NCBI RefSeq assembly: GCF_046630445.1
Contig: NC_092338.1
Span: forward strand, 152,878,501 to 152,942,500
Reading direction: 5' to 3'
Source: Rutidosis leptorrhynchoides
Lineage: Eukaryota > Streptophyta > Magnoliopsida > Asterales > Asteraceae
Length of the DNA stretch: 64,000 nucleotides
Below, piece after piece: positions 25,991 to 39,282 of the stretch. Every line of letters starts with the position of its first letter. Within the stretch, counting starts at the first letter, position 1. Below the pieces are notes generated by a model. The model made no database searches, was not told the DNA's origin, and saw only the letters and a list, made by a program, of their open reading frames with translations. Both the position numbers and the translations under genes were made by a program.

Positions 25991-27489
25991 TGATATGCCA
26001 CAAAAATGATGAAGGAAAAGAAGAAGAAAAAGAAAACTTACAAGTAATACAAGAAAGGAAAGAAAGAAAGAGCAAGTGTGTGTGAAAATTAAATGAGCAA
26101 GTGGTTGAATGAGAGGTAAATGGCTAGTATTTATAAGCAAAATTTTGACATGGATTGATGAGGTGGAAGGGCCTCTTGGCCGTGATTTTCAAAGGGGGGA
26201 GGGGGAGACACCATTTTGCTTTTTGGTTAGTGGTTGTCTAAAGCATGTACTTATGCTAGAATCCCATGTAACAATATGGATAATCCTTATCCAAATGCTA
26301 GTATGACTCATTAATTAATTTATTTTATTTATTTTATTTATTATGGGTCACTAGTAATAATACTTGGGCTAATTAATTGGGCCACTAGCTAGTGTAGGGT
26401 GGGCTAAGGTCCAATAAGGTAGAAAGTCCAACAAGACTAACTATTGTGATCTAGTAAATAATTAATTAAATTTAAGCATCCAAAAGCCCAAGTAATTATT
26501 ATTATAAAATAATAATTAATATTTCGCAGTCATAATATTCCGATTACGATAAAAGTCAAACGTGTGCGCAGTCCGCGGTTTATTCGAAACGTTAAGTAAC
26601 ACTAACGGTTATAAAGGCATCCGGTGATCAAGTTAAGTGTCCTACTTACTCTAAGGCACGTTTTAACATATAAATGGAAGTAAACCACGTATATCAAGTT
26701 TCCAGAGTATAAAGTAACACAGTACGCACAAAAATGCAGTTTCGCTAAAATACAAAGCATAAAAGCAAGTCGAAAAAGTCGGGTCGTTACAAAAAATACT
26801 TGATGTTCGTAGAGGTGTATACGAAATAGTTATATTTTTATTGCAAAATACTATTAAATACGATACAATTTTACACAAGTTATTTATTTATTTATAGAGT
26901 GGATATACCTAAACCTTGCTACAACACTTATAGGCAGTGTACCTAATCGTACAGTAGTGTAGTTTTTAGTAAGTCCGGTTCGTCCACAGGGAACTAGCCA
27001 AGTTTAACGCTATATTTTTAAAAACTATATTTGTATAAATATATATATAAATATAAGTAGTATTATTATTATTATAAAAGGGGGTTTTTACCGTTTAATG
27101 ACTGGTTTGTCGATTTTATGTCTTAAGTCGCAGTTAAAACCTAATGTAAAAAATAAAAATAAAAATAACTTAATTTAAAGCGTAAAGTAAATGACAATAA
27201 TTAAAGTGCGATAAATTAAAGTTCGTAAATAAAATGATAATAAATAAAATTGCGATAATTAAAAAGTACGATAATTAAAAGTGCAATTAAATAAAATGAC
27301 AGTAAATAAAAGTGTGATGAAATATGAAATAAAGGAATTATGCTTATTTAAATTCCGTAATCATGATGTTTGACGTGTTAATTTTAATTTATTACCATGG
27401 GTTAATTGTCCTTTGTCTTGGATTATTCGATATGTCCATCTGGTTTTTGTCCATAACAGTCCATCAGTCATAAATATAAAGTGCGAGTG

Positions 27490-29766
27490 TGTAACATCCC
27501 GCCTTTTTCCGTTTACTTTTCCGTTTAATTATTTAAATTCCGTTATATGATTATAACATCCCTCGTTAATAAGCGTTTTAAAAAAACTCGTTTAGGTAAT
27601 TCACGCACCCGCAACTGAACTCGAGGGACTAGTTTCGCCAAAGTGCCAAAGAGGTGACTAGCATTTGACTAGTCAACCCCACCTCCCATCTTTTTTTTTC
27701 ATTTCCATTTTCCTTTTCTTTTACTACTTCCCTATTTTCTTTCAATTCTCCAATTTGAAGATTCATCATCTAAATCCGTTCAAGCAAGCATTAATCAAAA
27801 CAAATTACATATTTGGAATCCTTACAACTTCCTCTTCGATTCCATACCGATTTCATTACATTTGGCTAACTTTCTAAAATCACTAGATTTTGTGTTCTTA
27901 ATGTTTTTAACTTATAAAGTTGTTAATTAGTGTCTATGGCTCAAGTCTAACATGAATATATGATTTATATGTTCGATCTTGTTATTTTGGTAACTAGCAT
28001 GAACTTGAAACTTTGGTGTGTTTGATTTGGTGATTTGGTTGTTTGAATGATGTTGAATGTTATAAATGCATGTATTAAATGTGTTCCTAACATCACTAGC
28101 TTCAATTTGATGTGTAGGTTGCTTGAGGAAACTCCATAAACTTGATTAGGGATTTTGGTGAATTTGGGTTAGGGTTTGATAAGCTTGAAATGAATATTTG
28201 ATGCATTGAATGCCATGAATTATTGTTTGTAAGTGGTTAGTTGTATTGTATGCTTGATAATGTACAAAACGGAGTGTTTTATGTATGCATTAAATGCCCG
28301 AATCATAAATGTGCACTTGTTAAATTTGAAGCATTAAATATGTGCATTGATTGATCATTTGATTTGAAAAGTCGGTTATTGCAAATAATGTTTTCGGTTG
28401 GTGAAATGTGTTTAGTTTGGTTCCTTGTCAAATTAGCTTTCTAATGATATAAGGTGCGAGTTCTAAGTGTTAACGGTTTGCGTTTTATGCATAAAAAAGT
28501 TTGGGTTGAGACTTAGAAAACTGAAACTGGCCAGGTACCAGCTCGCGTGTAATGCCGCGGCGCGGCCAGCCTTTGATTCTGACCTACATGGTCAAAATAT
28601 GAAAAATGTTTGGCACACTATGGACCTCCGATTCATATGTAACTTGTTCTAACATGCTTATATATGAATAAAAACCTTAGAAAAATAGTTCGGGACCCGA
28701 CCCGAACGTGTTGACTTTTTCGTTGACTTTGACCGACCAAAGTTTACTTTTAATCAAACTTAATCAAATGTTTGTGCAATCATTCTAACATGCTTTTATA
28801 CTTGTACCTTACATGAAACATGGCAATTTGATTCACATGCTATTATGATCGAGTCTTAGCGAGCCATAGGACTAATTGAACACTTTGACCTATCGTGTTT
28901 ACCGTTATTGATACAAACCTATTTGTTTAGGTCAAGACTAGCATTCGTTCTTGCATACATTTACTTGTTGAAGTACTTTTACATACGTGCACTCAAGGTG
29001 AGATCATAGTCCCACTTTTACTCTTTTGAACTTACATTTGGGATGAGAAAACATAAACGTTTCTTTTTACTAAGTGAACACAAGTAGAGGAAAACAAACA
29101 TTCTACATACGAGTTTGAACAAAAACCCTCAATTCGATTATCATTAGTTACACTTGCCAGGTGTAAGCGAGAACTTATGTTATATGGCCATATGGGTTTG
29201 ACAAACCCTCATTCAAACGGTTCGCTACCGTTTACGAATGAAATATATTTTCGAGAAACAGTGTATGTTCTAACACTATTGTGATGGGGTTCTATGGAAG
29301 GAATGTTAAGCATTGATAATTGGGTGCTCGTGAAACAAACTTTTGGAATGTATTACTATTATATCAATGTTACGAATTTTGTGGTTCACTTGTACTTACT
29401 TACTTAAATCTATGATTTCACCAACGTTTTCGTTGACAGATTTCTATGTTTTTCTCAGGTCCTTGAACGTTTTATGATACATGCTTCCGCTCATTACTTT
29501 TGATACTTGCTTGGATGTCGAGTATATACATGCATACATGGAGCATCTTTTGGCTACTTTTAAATCGTGTCACATAGATTTCAATTGTACTTATAACTTT
29601 GTAACGTAACTTTTGGATGAACGATTCTTGTAAACTTGGGAACAAATCTTAACTTTTGAAATGAATGCGACATATTTTCGGTCAAACGTTAATTTAAAGA
29701 CTTATGACCACGTAATTGGACCTAAGTAGTCGGCGCCGTCAATGATGATTTTGTCGGGTCACTACA
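27490..29766 (+). repeat. 5' LTR of element 2
   Basis: TGTAACATCCCGCC to GGGTCACTACA. Palindromic cassette at 28530-28577, TATATAT near 28659, putative intron 28998-29458. Confidence 0.95.
28998..29458 (+). other. Putative leader intron, element 2 5' LTR
   Basis: CAAG|GTGAGATC to TTTTTCTCAG|GTCC, 461 bp. Confidence 0.5.
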
Positions 29767-29768
29767 GA

Positions 29769-29780
29769 TGGTATCAGAGC
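29769..29780 (+). other. Primer-binding site of element 2
   Basis: TGGTATCAGAGC, two bases (GA) after the LTR; initiator-tRNA-Met type. Confidence 0.95.
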
Positions 29781-30190
29781 ATTGGTTGTAGGGATTTAGA
29801 GTTCATTGGTGTCAACCCCAAGTCATAGGGTACATTAGTGAGTCTAGACTACAACCGGCATATAGACTTGAAGTAGGAATTATTTGACTACTTGTGCATT
29901 TATACTCGAATGTTTCTACTCATATCTACTCTTTGTTCATCTTAATCTCACGTTGTTAAAATTGATTGACACGCCACCTTGACTATATGAAATGATGTTG
30001 AATGCACATATGAATCAGGGTAATATAATTTCCGGGATTATATTACAGTGACTCATATGAACGTTCCGACATTGTGGCATAAAGAATTTAAGGCAAGTCA
30101 AGGAAAATTTTTCTCTCTATCCTTATTCCATATCATGATTAGTATTATTGAAAATACTAATCAACGGTATTCTTGTGTTTTGAAGGAACA

Positions 30191-31350
30191 ATGCCTCCTC
30201 GTCGTGTGCCACGCCATGAGACTCCCGAACAAGCTCTACAACGAATGATAGCCACCGCCGTGGAAGCGGCCATGGCCGGTCACTCCTTCAACAACAACAA
30301 TAACAACAACCACAACAACAACAATCAAGGAGCCGGTAACTCAAGCGAGGGGTGCTCCTATAAAGCCTTCATGGGGTGCAAACCTCATACTTTTGATGGA
30401 ACCGAGGGACCGGTTACTCTCACTCGATGGTTCAAACAAACGGAAGTCGTTTTTAGCATAAGCGGGTGTTGGGACCAAGATAAAGTCAAATACTCCACTC
30501 ACACTTTTGCCGGTGTCGCCCTCACATGGTGGAACACCTATGTACAATCGGTGGGTACCGATGAAGCTCACGCCCTCTCTTGGGCTGACTTAAGGGAAAA
30601 GATGATCGTCGAATTTCCCTCGTGAAGAAACCCGAAGGCTCGAACAAGAGCTAAGAACTTTGAAGGCGGTCGGAAACGATCTCAAGGCTTATAATCAATG
30701 ATTTTCTGAACTAGCCTTGATGTGCCCAAACCATGTGAACCCCGAAGCTTTAAGGGTTGAACTTTACATGGATGGTCTCCCAAAGAGCATCAAACACGGG
30801 GTAATGTCATCCAAACCCACTAATCATCAAGAAGCTTTGAACATGGCCCGCAAGTTGATAGAAACAGTGGACGAAATTGTAGTGCCGGCACCTAAAGCCG
30901 AGGATAAGTCGGGTAACAACAAAAGAAAATGGGAAACACCCCAATCAAGCAACAACAACTTTGCCAAGAAGCCTTTCACCTCCGACGGCAAGAAGGGTTA
31001 TGCCGGAAACCTACCTCTTTGCAACAAATGCAACAAGCACCACTTTGGTGAATGTGGCAAGCTAATTTGCCATCGGTGCCAAGGAGTTGGTCATAAGGCC
31101 AACGAATGTAAAAGTGTCGCCCCCATCGCTCGAAAGGGGCCCAATGCAAAAAAAAAACGGGCACTTGTTACGAATGTGGCCAAACGGGCCATTATAGAAA
31201 TGCATGCCCGAAGAAGAAAGATAACCCCAACACACGCGGCCGAGCTTTCAACATCAACACCGAGGAAGCCCGAGATGACAATGAATTAGTCACGGGTACG
31301 TTTCTTCTCAACAACACTTATGTTACTTGTTTATTCGATTCGGGTGCCGA
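30191..31350 (+). pseudogene. Gag of element 2, broken
   Basis: Begins MPPRRVPRHETPEQAL at 30191 with an Asn-rich tract and ALTWWNTY motif, as in element 1. Breaks: a 2-nt deletion at about 30614 (after MIVE), an in-frame TGA at 30699-30701, and an A10 run at 31148-31157 that shifts frame between the two zinc knuckles. The first knuckle ([14 protein letters not shown]) is visible in frame; the second only after the shift. Confidence 0.92.
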
Positions 31351-34300
31351 TAAATGCTTTGTATCCAAGACTTTTATTCATTCTTTTAGCACTCCACCAC
31401 TTCCATTAGATACCACTTATACCTTTGAAGTGGCTAACGAAAAACTATTGAGTGCCGACACATATTACCGGGGGGTGTACGTTAAATATTTTAGGTAATG
31501 AGTTTGAAATTGACTTGATACCCATGGAACTAGGAAGCTTCGACGTAATAATCGGTATGAATTGGTTAGCCAAAATGAAATCTCATATCCTTTGTGATCT
31601 TAACGCAATCCGAATTTCTATCGAGAACGGCGAACCTTTGATCGTCTATGGCGATAAGAGTTGCACCGGAGTCAACCTCGTTTCGTGCATTAAAGTTAGA
31701 AAACTACTCCGTAAGGGTTGTTTTGCGATCCTTGCTCACGTTAAGAAAGTCGAGTCCGATGAGAAGCACATTGAAGATGTGCCAATTGTTAGCTACTATT
31801 CCGATGTATTTCCCGACGAATTGCCGGGTCTTCCACCTCATCGACCGGTTGAATTCCAAATCGATCTTATTCCGGGAGTCGCACCCGTAGCACGTGCACC
31901 ATATAGACTTGCTCCATCTGAAATGCAAGAATTGCAAAGTCAAATCCAAGAACTACTTGACCGTGGTTTTATCCAACCTAGCCATTCACCATGGGGCGCT
32001 CCGATTTTTTTTGTTAAAAAGAAAGACGGATCCCTACGAATGTGCATTGATTATCGTAAACTAAACAAATTGACGGTTAAGAACCGATATCCTCTTCCTC
32101 GAATCGATGACCTCTTTGATCAACTACAAGGGTCTTGTGTATATTCGAAAATCGATCTCCATTCGGGTTATCATCAATTAAGGGTTAAGGGGGAAGATGT
32201 CTCCAAAACCGCTTTCCGAACTCGTTATGGTAGTTATGAATTCCTTGTCATGCCATTTGGTCTCACTAATGCACCGGCGGTGTTCATGGATCTTATGAAC
32301 CGCGTGTGCAAACCGTATCTTGACAAATTCGTTATCGTGTTCATCGATGATATTTTGGTTTATTCTAAAAGCGAAGAAGAACACGAGGAACGCCTCCGAC
32401 TTATGCTTGAAATTTTAAGACAAGAACGACTCTATGCCAAATTCTCCAAGTGTGAATTTTGGTTAAAGGAAGTTCAATTTCTTGGTCATGTTGTAAGTGA
32501 CCAAGGTATTAAAGTCGATCCATCAAAAATCGAAGCCATTAGTAAATGAGAGACTCCTACTACTCCTACTCACATTCGTCAATTCTTGGGTCTCGCCGGA
32601 TACTATCGTAGATTCATCAAAGACTTCTCTTTGGTCGCTCGTCCTCTAACCGCGTTAACTCATAAGGGAAGAAAATTAGTTTGGACAACCGAACAAGAAT
32701 CCGCATTTCAAATCTTGAAAACGAAGCTAACCACCGCTCCTATATTGTCACTTCCCGAAGGCAACGATGATTTTGTTGTGTATTGCGACGCCTCGAAACA
32801 TGGTTTTGGGTGTGTGTTGATGCAACGAACGAAAGTCATTTCTTATGCTTCTCGACAACTCAAAATTCATGAACGAAACTACACGACATATGATCTCGAA
32901 CTCGGAGCCGTTGTATTTGCACTTAAAATGTGGAGACAATATCTTTATGGAACCAAGAGTACTATCTTTACCGATCACAAAAGTCTCCAACACATCTTCG
33001 ATCAAAAGAAACTAAACATGTGACAACGAAGGTGGATTGAAACCTTAAACGATTATGATTGCGAGCTTCGTTACCATCCCGGAAAGGCAAATGTAGTAGT
33101 CGATGCCTTAAGTCGAAAGGAAAGAGCGGGCCCCTTCGAGTACGAGCTTTAAACATCACCATCCACACAAACCTTAATAGCCAAATTCGGGTAGCCCAAG
33201 ATGAGGCCCTCAAGGACGAAAATGTTTCACACGAGCTCTTGAACATTCTCGTCTCTCGATTCGAAGTTAGGGAGACCGGACTTCGATTTTTTGCCGGAAG
33301 GATTTGGGTGCCTAGATATGGGGACCTACGAAGTCTTATTTTAGATGAAGCCCATAAGTCACGATACTCGATTCACACCGGTGCCAATAAGATGTACCAT
33401 GACCTTAAACAACAATATTAGTGGCCAAACATCAAAAGGGACGTAGCTACTTATGTTTTCAAGTGTTTGACATGTTCCAAAGTCAAAGTCGAACACCAAA
33501 GACCGTTCGGACTACTTCAACAACCCGAGATCCCGCAATGGAAGTGGGAAAGGATAACGATGGATTTTATCACCAAACTACCAAAGACGGTTGGCGGTTA
33601 TGATACTATTTGGGTTATTGTTGACCGACTCACCAAATCTGCGCACTTCCTAGCCATGAAGGAAACCGATAAAATGGAGAAACTTGCACAACTTTACATT
33701 AAGGAGATCGTAGCCCGACACGGTGTACCGTTATTGATTATCTCCGACCGAGATGGCCGTTTTGTTTCTAGATTTTGGCGTACTTTACAAGAAGCGTTGG
33801 GAACGCGTTTAGACATGAACACCGCATACCATCCATAAACCGACGGACAAACGAATGCACAATTCAAACTTTGGAAGACATGCTACGAGCTTGCGTTGTC
33901 GACTTTGGAAAAGCTTGGGATAAGCACTTGCCTCTTGCCGAATTCTCCTACAATAATAGTTATCACGCGAGTATTAACGCCGCACCATTCAAAGCTTTAT
34001 ATGGCCGAAAATGTCGTTCACCTCTTTGTTGGGCCGAAGTAGGCGACACACAAATCACCAGAACCGAACTCATTCAAGAAACAACCGAGAAAATCGTTCA
34101 AATCTGAGATAGGCTTAGGACGGCCCGAAGTCATCAAAAGAGCTATACCGACAAACGACGCAACGACCTCGAATTTCAAGTCGATGACCTAGTAATGTTA
34201 AAAGTCGCACCTTGGAAAGGTGTAATCTGTTTTGGGAAACGCGGGAAGCTAAATCCGCGGTATATTGGTCATTTCGAAATCTTGGAGCGTATTGGAACCG

Positions 34301-34650
34301 TTGCTTATCGTTTGGATCTTCCACCTCAATTGAGCTCCGTCCATCCTACCTTCCATGTATCTAACTTGAAAAAGTGTCTTGCCGAACCCGATATCTTCAT
34401 CCCTCTCGAGGAACTTACTATTGATGATAAACTTCATTTTGTGGAGGAACCAGTTGAAATTGTGGACACCTCCGTCAAGACATTGAAACAAAGCCGAATT
34501 CTGATTGTCAAGGTCCGTTGGAATGCCAAAAGGGGACCCGAGTTTACTTGGGAAAGACAAGATCAAATGCAAACGAAGTATCCTCATCTATTCGCGAATT
34601 CGGAAACGCAAGATCCTGAGGAAGAAACAACGACTACTACGCCTACTTAA
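31351..34650 (+). pseudogene. Pol of element 2 (PR-RT-RNase H-INT-chromodomain), broken
   Basis: All domains of element 1 are recognisable in order: protease DSGA, RT with FIDD (about 32341-32352), RNase H from about 32770, integrase HHCC and DDE core, chromodomain ending at the stop 34648-34650. Breaks: extra G in a G6 run (31470-31475), TGA 32547-32549 (Trp codon in element 1), TGA 33021-33023, 1-nt loss near 33136, TAG 33419-33421 (Trp in element 1), TAA 33836-33838 (Gln in element 1), 1-nt loss near 33850, TGA 34105-34107 (Arg in element 1). Most stops fit C-to-T or G-to-A change. Confidence 0.93.
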
Positions 34651-34685
34651 ATTTTGGGACGAAATTTCTTTTAAGGAGTAGGTAA
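34651..34685 (+). other. Conserved 3' motif and polypurine tract of element 2
   Basis: ATTTTGGGACGAAATTTC then AAGGAGTAGGTAA directly before the 3' LTR. Confidence 0.75.
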
Positions 34686-36990
34686 TGTAACATCCCGCCT
34701 TTTTCCGTTTACTTTTCCGTTTAATTATTTAAAGTCCGTTATATGATTATAACATCCCTCGTTAATACGCATTTTAAAAATATCTCGTTTAGGTAATTCA
34801 CGCACCCGCAACCGAACTCGATGGACTAGTTTCGCCAAAGTGCCACAGAGGTGACTAGCATTTGACTAGCCAACCCCACCTCCCATCTTTTTTTTTCATT
34901 TCCATTTTCCTTTTCTTTTACTACTTCCCTATTTTCTTTCAATTCTCCAATTTGAAGACTCATCATCTAAATCCGTTCAAGCAAGCATCAATCAAAACAA
35001 ATTACATATTTGGAATCCTTACAACTTCCTTTTCGATTTCATACCGATTTCATTACATTAGGGTAACTTTCTAAAATCACTAGATTTTGTGTTCTTAATG
35101 TTTATAACTTATAAAGTTGTTAATTAGTGTCTATGGCTCAAGTCTTACATGAATATGTGATTTATATGTTCGATCTTGTTATTTTGGTAACTAGCATGAA
35201 CTTGAAACTTTGGTGTGTTTGATTTGGTGATTTGGTTGTTTGAATGATGTTGAATGTTATAAATGCATGTATTAAATGTGTTCCTAACATCACTAGCTTC
35301 AATTTGATGTGTAGGTTGCTTGAGAAAACTCCATAAACTTGATTAGTGATTTTGGTGAATTTGGGTTAGGGTTTGATAAGCTTGAAATGAATATTTGATG
35401 CATTGAATGCCATGAATTATTGTTTGTAAGTGGTTAGTTGTATTGTATGCTTGATTATCTACAAAACGGCGTGTTTTATGTATGCATTAAATGCCCGAAT
35501 CATAAATGTGCACTTGTTAAATTTGAAGCATTAAATGTGTGCATTGATTGATCATTTGATTTGAAATGTCGGTTATTGCAAATAATGTTTTCGGTTGGTG
35601 AAATGTGTTTAGTTGGGTTCCTTGTCAAATTAGCTTTCTAACGATATAAGGTGCGAGTTCTAAGTGTTAACGGTTTGCTTTTTATGCATAAAAAGGTTTG
35701 GGTTGAGACTTAGAAAACTGAAACTGGCCATGTACCAGCTCGTGTGTATTGCCGTGGCGCGGCCAGCCTTTGTCGCGGCGCGACAATAGGCGTAGTTTGA
35801 TTCTGACCTACATGGTCAAAATATGAAAAATGTTTGGCACACTATGGACCTCCGATTCACATGTAACTTGTTCTAACATGCTTATATATGAATAAAAACC
35901 TCAGAAAAATAGTTCGGGACCCGACCCGAACGTGTTGACTTTTTCGTTGACTTTGACCGACCAAAGTTGACTTTTAATCAAACTTAACCAAATGTTTGTG
36001 CAATCATTCTAACATGCTTTTATACTTGTACCTTACATGAAACATGACAATTTGATTCACATGCTATTATGATCGAGTCTTAGCGAGCCATAGGACTAAT
36101 TGAACACTTTGACCTATCGTGTTTACCGTTATTGGTACAAACCTATTTGTTTAGGTCAAGACTAGCATTCGTTCTTGCATACGTTTACTTGTTGAAGTAC
36201 TTTTACATACGTGCACTCAAGGTGAGATCATAGTCCCACTTTTACTCTTTTGAACTTACATTTGGGATGAGAAAACATAAACGTTTCTTTTTACTAAGTC
36301 AACACAAGTACAGGAAAACAAACATTCTACATACGAGTTTGAGCAAAAATCCTCAATTCGATTATCATTAGTTACACTTGCCGGGTGTAAGCGAGAACTT
36401 ATGTTATATGGCCATATGGGTTTGACAAACCCTCATTCAAACGGTTCGCTACCGTTTACGAATGAAATATATTTTTGAGAAACAGTGTATGTTCTAACAC
36501 TATTGTGATGGGGTTCTATGGAAGGAATGTTAAGCATTGATAATTGGGTGCTCGTGAAACAAACTTTTGGAATGTATTACTATTATATCAATGTTACGAA
36601 TCTTGTGGTTCACTTGTACTTACTTACTTAAACCTATGATTTCACCAACGTTTTCGTTGACAGATTTCTATGTTTTTCTCAGGTCCTTGAACGTTTTGTG
36701 ATACATGCTTCCACTCATTACTTTTGATACTTGATTGGATGTCGAGTATATACATGCATACATGGAGCATCTTTTGTCTACTTTTAAATCGTGTCGCATA
36801 GATTTCAATTGTACTTATAACTTTGTAACGTAACTTTTGGATGAACGATTCTTGTAAACTTGGGAACAAATCTTAACTTTTGAAATGAATGCGACATATT
36901 TTCGGTCAAACGTTAATTTAAAGACTTATGACCACGTAATGGGACCTAAGTAGTCGGCGCCGTCAATGACGATTTTGTCGGGTCGCTACA
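34686..36990 (+). repeat. 3' LTR of element 2
   Basis: Copy of 27490-29766. Carries 27 bp in the palindromic cassette (35772-35798 region) that the 5' LTR lacks. Putative intron 36222-36682 has the same 461-bp length. Confidence 0.95.
36222..36682 (+). other. Putative leader intron, element 2 3' LTR
   Basis: Same donor-like and acceptor-like modules, 461 bp. Confidence 0.45.
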
Positions 36991-37568
36991 GAGTGTCCTC
37001 GTCAAATTATCCCTATATCCGAAGTCAAATATTCCAACTAATAGGGGACTTAAACTATAATTACACCAATTTTCCTTGTATGCAATTCACCCCTGTTTTA
37101 ATAAGTCCATTGACTATTAATCCATTCCCGTGTCCGGTTAAATGAATAATTATTGGTATTTATAGATATCCCGCCCGCCGTACCTAGTCAAGCGTATGTG
37201 GTTATATATAAATACGTCAAATTATAAGTCTATATATTAAATTAACGAGGTTTCATTTAGTTAATATAAAGCCCATTAATAGCCCATAGTCTAATTTTCA
37301 CAAGTGTCATTCTTTTATCCAAACCCCAATTATGGTCCAAAGCCCAATTACCCCGTTTTTAATATTTTAGCCCAACATCACGATTACTTCGGCTTAAATA
37401 AGCATAATAATAACTTAGCTACGAGACATTAATTTAAAAAGGTTGAACATAACTTACAATGATTAATAATAGCGTAGCATTACACGGACAGAATTTCGAC
37501 TTACACACTTACAACATTCGCTAACATACCCTTATTATTATTAATCTTAAATTAAAATTAAATTTATA

Positions 37569-37740
<172 letters not shown>

Positions 37741-37822
37741 TAAGAGATAGAGAGGATAGAAAAAGATGTAAAAAATTCGGCCAAAACACGCGAAATTTAT
37801 AGGACCTGACCCAACTTTTGGG

Positions 37823-37873
37823 GCCATACGATCGCATGAGTTTTGTTCTTCCAGGCCATGCGATCGCATGGCC
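37823..37873. repeat. Palindromic-word cassette, Athila D1
   Basis: Perfect 20-bp palindrome GGCCATGCGATCGCATGGCC at 37854-37873 and a shorter relative (CCATACGATCGCATGA) starting 37823, just upstream of the minus-strand TATA box. Confidence 0.95.
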
Positions 37874-38609
37874 AGCTGGATCATGCCACATGCTTTTGTT
37901 TGCTAGTTTGCCGACGGTTTTAATAAATAATATAATATATATATAATTTTAAGAATTAATTATATATTATATTATATTCATGTGCATAGTTGACTTGTAA
38001 TTTTCGCTCCGTTGGGTCGCGCGTTAAGAGTTGACTCTGGTCCTGGTTCTGGATTTTCAAACGTCCTTGCGTACAATTTAATATCTTGTACTTTGCATTT
38101 TGCGACTTGTACTCTTATAACTTTTAGACGTTTCTCATTAATAATTTGAACCTCTTGGATTGTACTTTGTACTTTTGAGCTTTTTGGTCGTTTGCGTCTT
38201 CAATTCGTCGAATCTGTCTTTTGTCTTCACCTTTTAATATTTAAACGAATATCACTTGTAAATAGAACAATTGCAACTAAAAGCTTGTCTTTCTTGAAGA
38301 ATAATGCTATGAAATATTTGTTCATTTTTAGCATTATCAATCGTATCCCTTTTCTTTTTTTTTCTTTTTTTTATAAATAATATTATTAATAAATATATTA
38401 GTAATAAATATAATACTAATTAATGATATTTTTTATTAATAATAATAATAATAGTAATATTGATAAGACACTAATACTAATACATTTAAAAATAATTATA
38501 ACAATAATAACATGATGATATTGATAATAACAAAGATGATAATAATAATATTAATGATAAGTTCTTTTATTATAACAATTTTAATAATTTTAGGAATAGT
38601 GATAATACC

Positions 38610-38640
<31 letters not shown>

Positions 38641-38742
38641 GTAATTATATTAATGATAACAAATATCCTAATTTTATTTCTAGTTATGATAATAATGATT
38701 TTAGTAATGATACCAATAATATTAGCAAATTAAAGATTTCCA

Positions 38743-38748
<6 letters not shown>

Positions 38749-38797
<49 letters not shown>
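38749..38797. repeat. (AT)n microsatellite
   Basis: AT array inside LTR E. Confidence 0.95.
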
Positions 38798-38804
<7 letters not shown>

Positions 38805-38919
38805 TTAATACTAATATTAATATTAATCATAAATAATACATCTATCATTTAACTTGGAATTTAATATATTAATATTACATATTATAATTTACGTAATATT
38901 ATACAAATAATGCTTATAT

Positions 38920-39037
<118 letters not shown>

Positions 39038-39185
39038 CATTATGCATAACATAATAATTCTTTATAGAAATCCTATTTACCTATATATAACTTTATTTTA
39101 ATAACAACTCTCTTATCTTGTAAAATATTTTTACATATTCAAGTCTAATGATTTAATTATATTTTATTATTTTCAATACATATAT

Positions 39186-39189
<4 letters not shown>

Positions 39190-39270
<81 letters not shown>
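39190..39270. repeat. (AT)n microsatellite
   Basis: Third AT array inside LTR E, followed by degenerate TTTATATATA units. Confidence 0.95.

Positions 39271-39282
<12 letters not shown>

Larger units (their letters stand above)
23864..26791 (-). repeat. 5' LTR of family-C minus-strand element (2928 bp)
   Basis: Minus strand begins TGTAACGACCCGAC (26791) and ends GGGGCGTCACA (23864). Homologous to the solo LTR at 41329-44430. A TATA box (minus TTATAAATACT) lies near 26137. It sits exactly between the LTR-PBS linker of Athila D1 (26792-26800) and what would be D1's primer-binding site. Confidence 0.9.
27490..36990 (+). mobile_element. Element 2: complete but decayed Tekay-type chromovirus
   Basis: 9501 bp with 5-bp duplication GAGTG at 27485-27489 and 36991-36995. 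LTRs are 2277 and 2305 bp. Same lineage as element 1 in every domain, but the reading frame carries at least six stops and five frameshifts, so it cannot encode its own enzymes. The first ~190 bp of the LTRs differ at about nine positions, so it is clearly older than element 1. Inserted inside the Athila D1 LTR. Confidence 0.97.

Noticed and set aside
38512-38733. 73-codon Ile-rich frame resembling a membrane protein
   Set aside because: Arises from ATA/ATT/AAT trinucleotide repeats inside an LTR; no other support.
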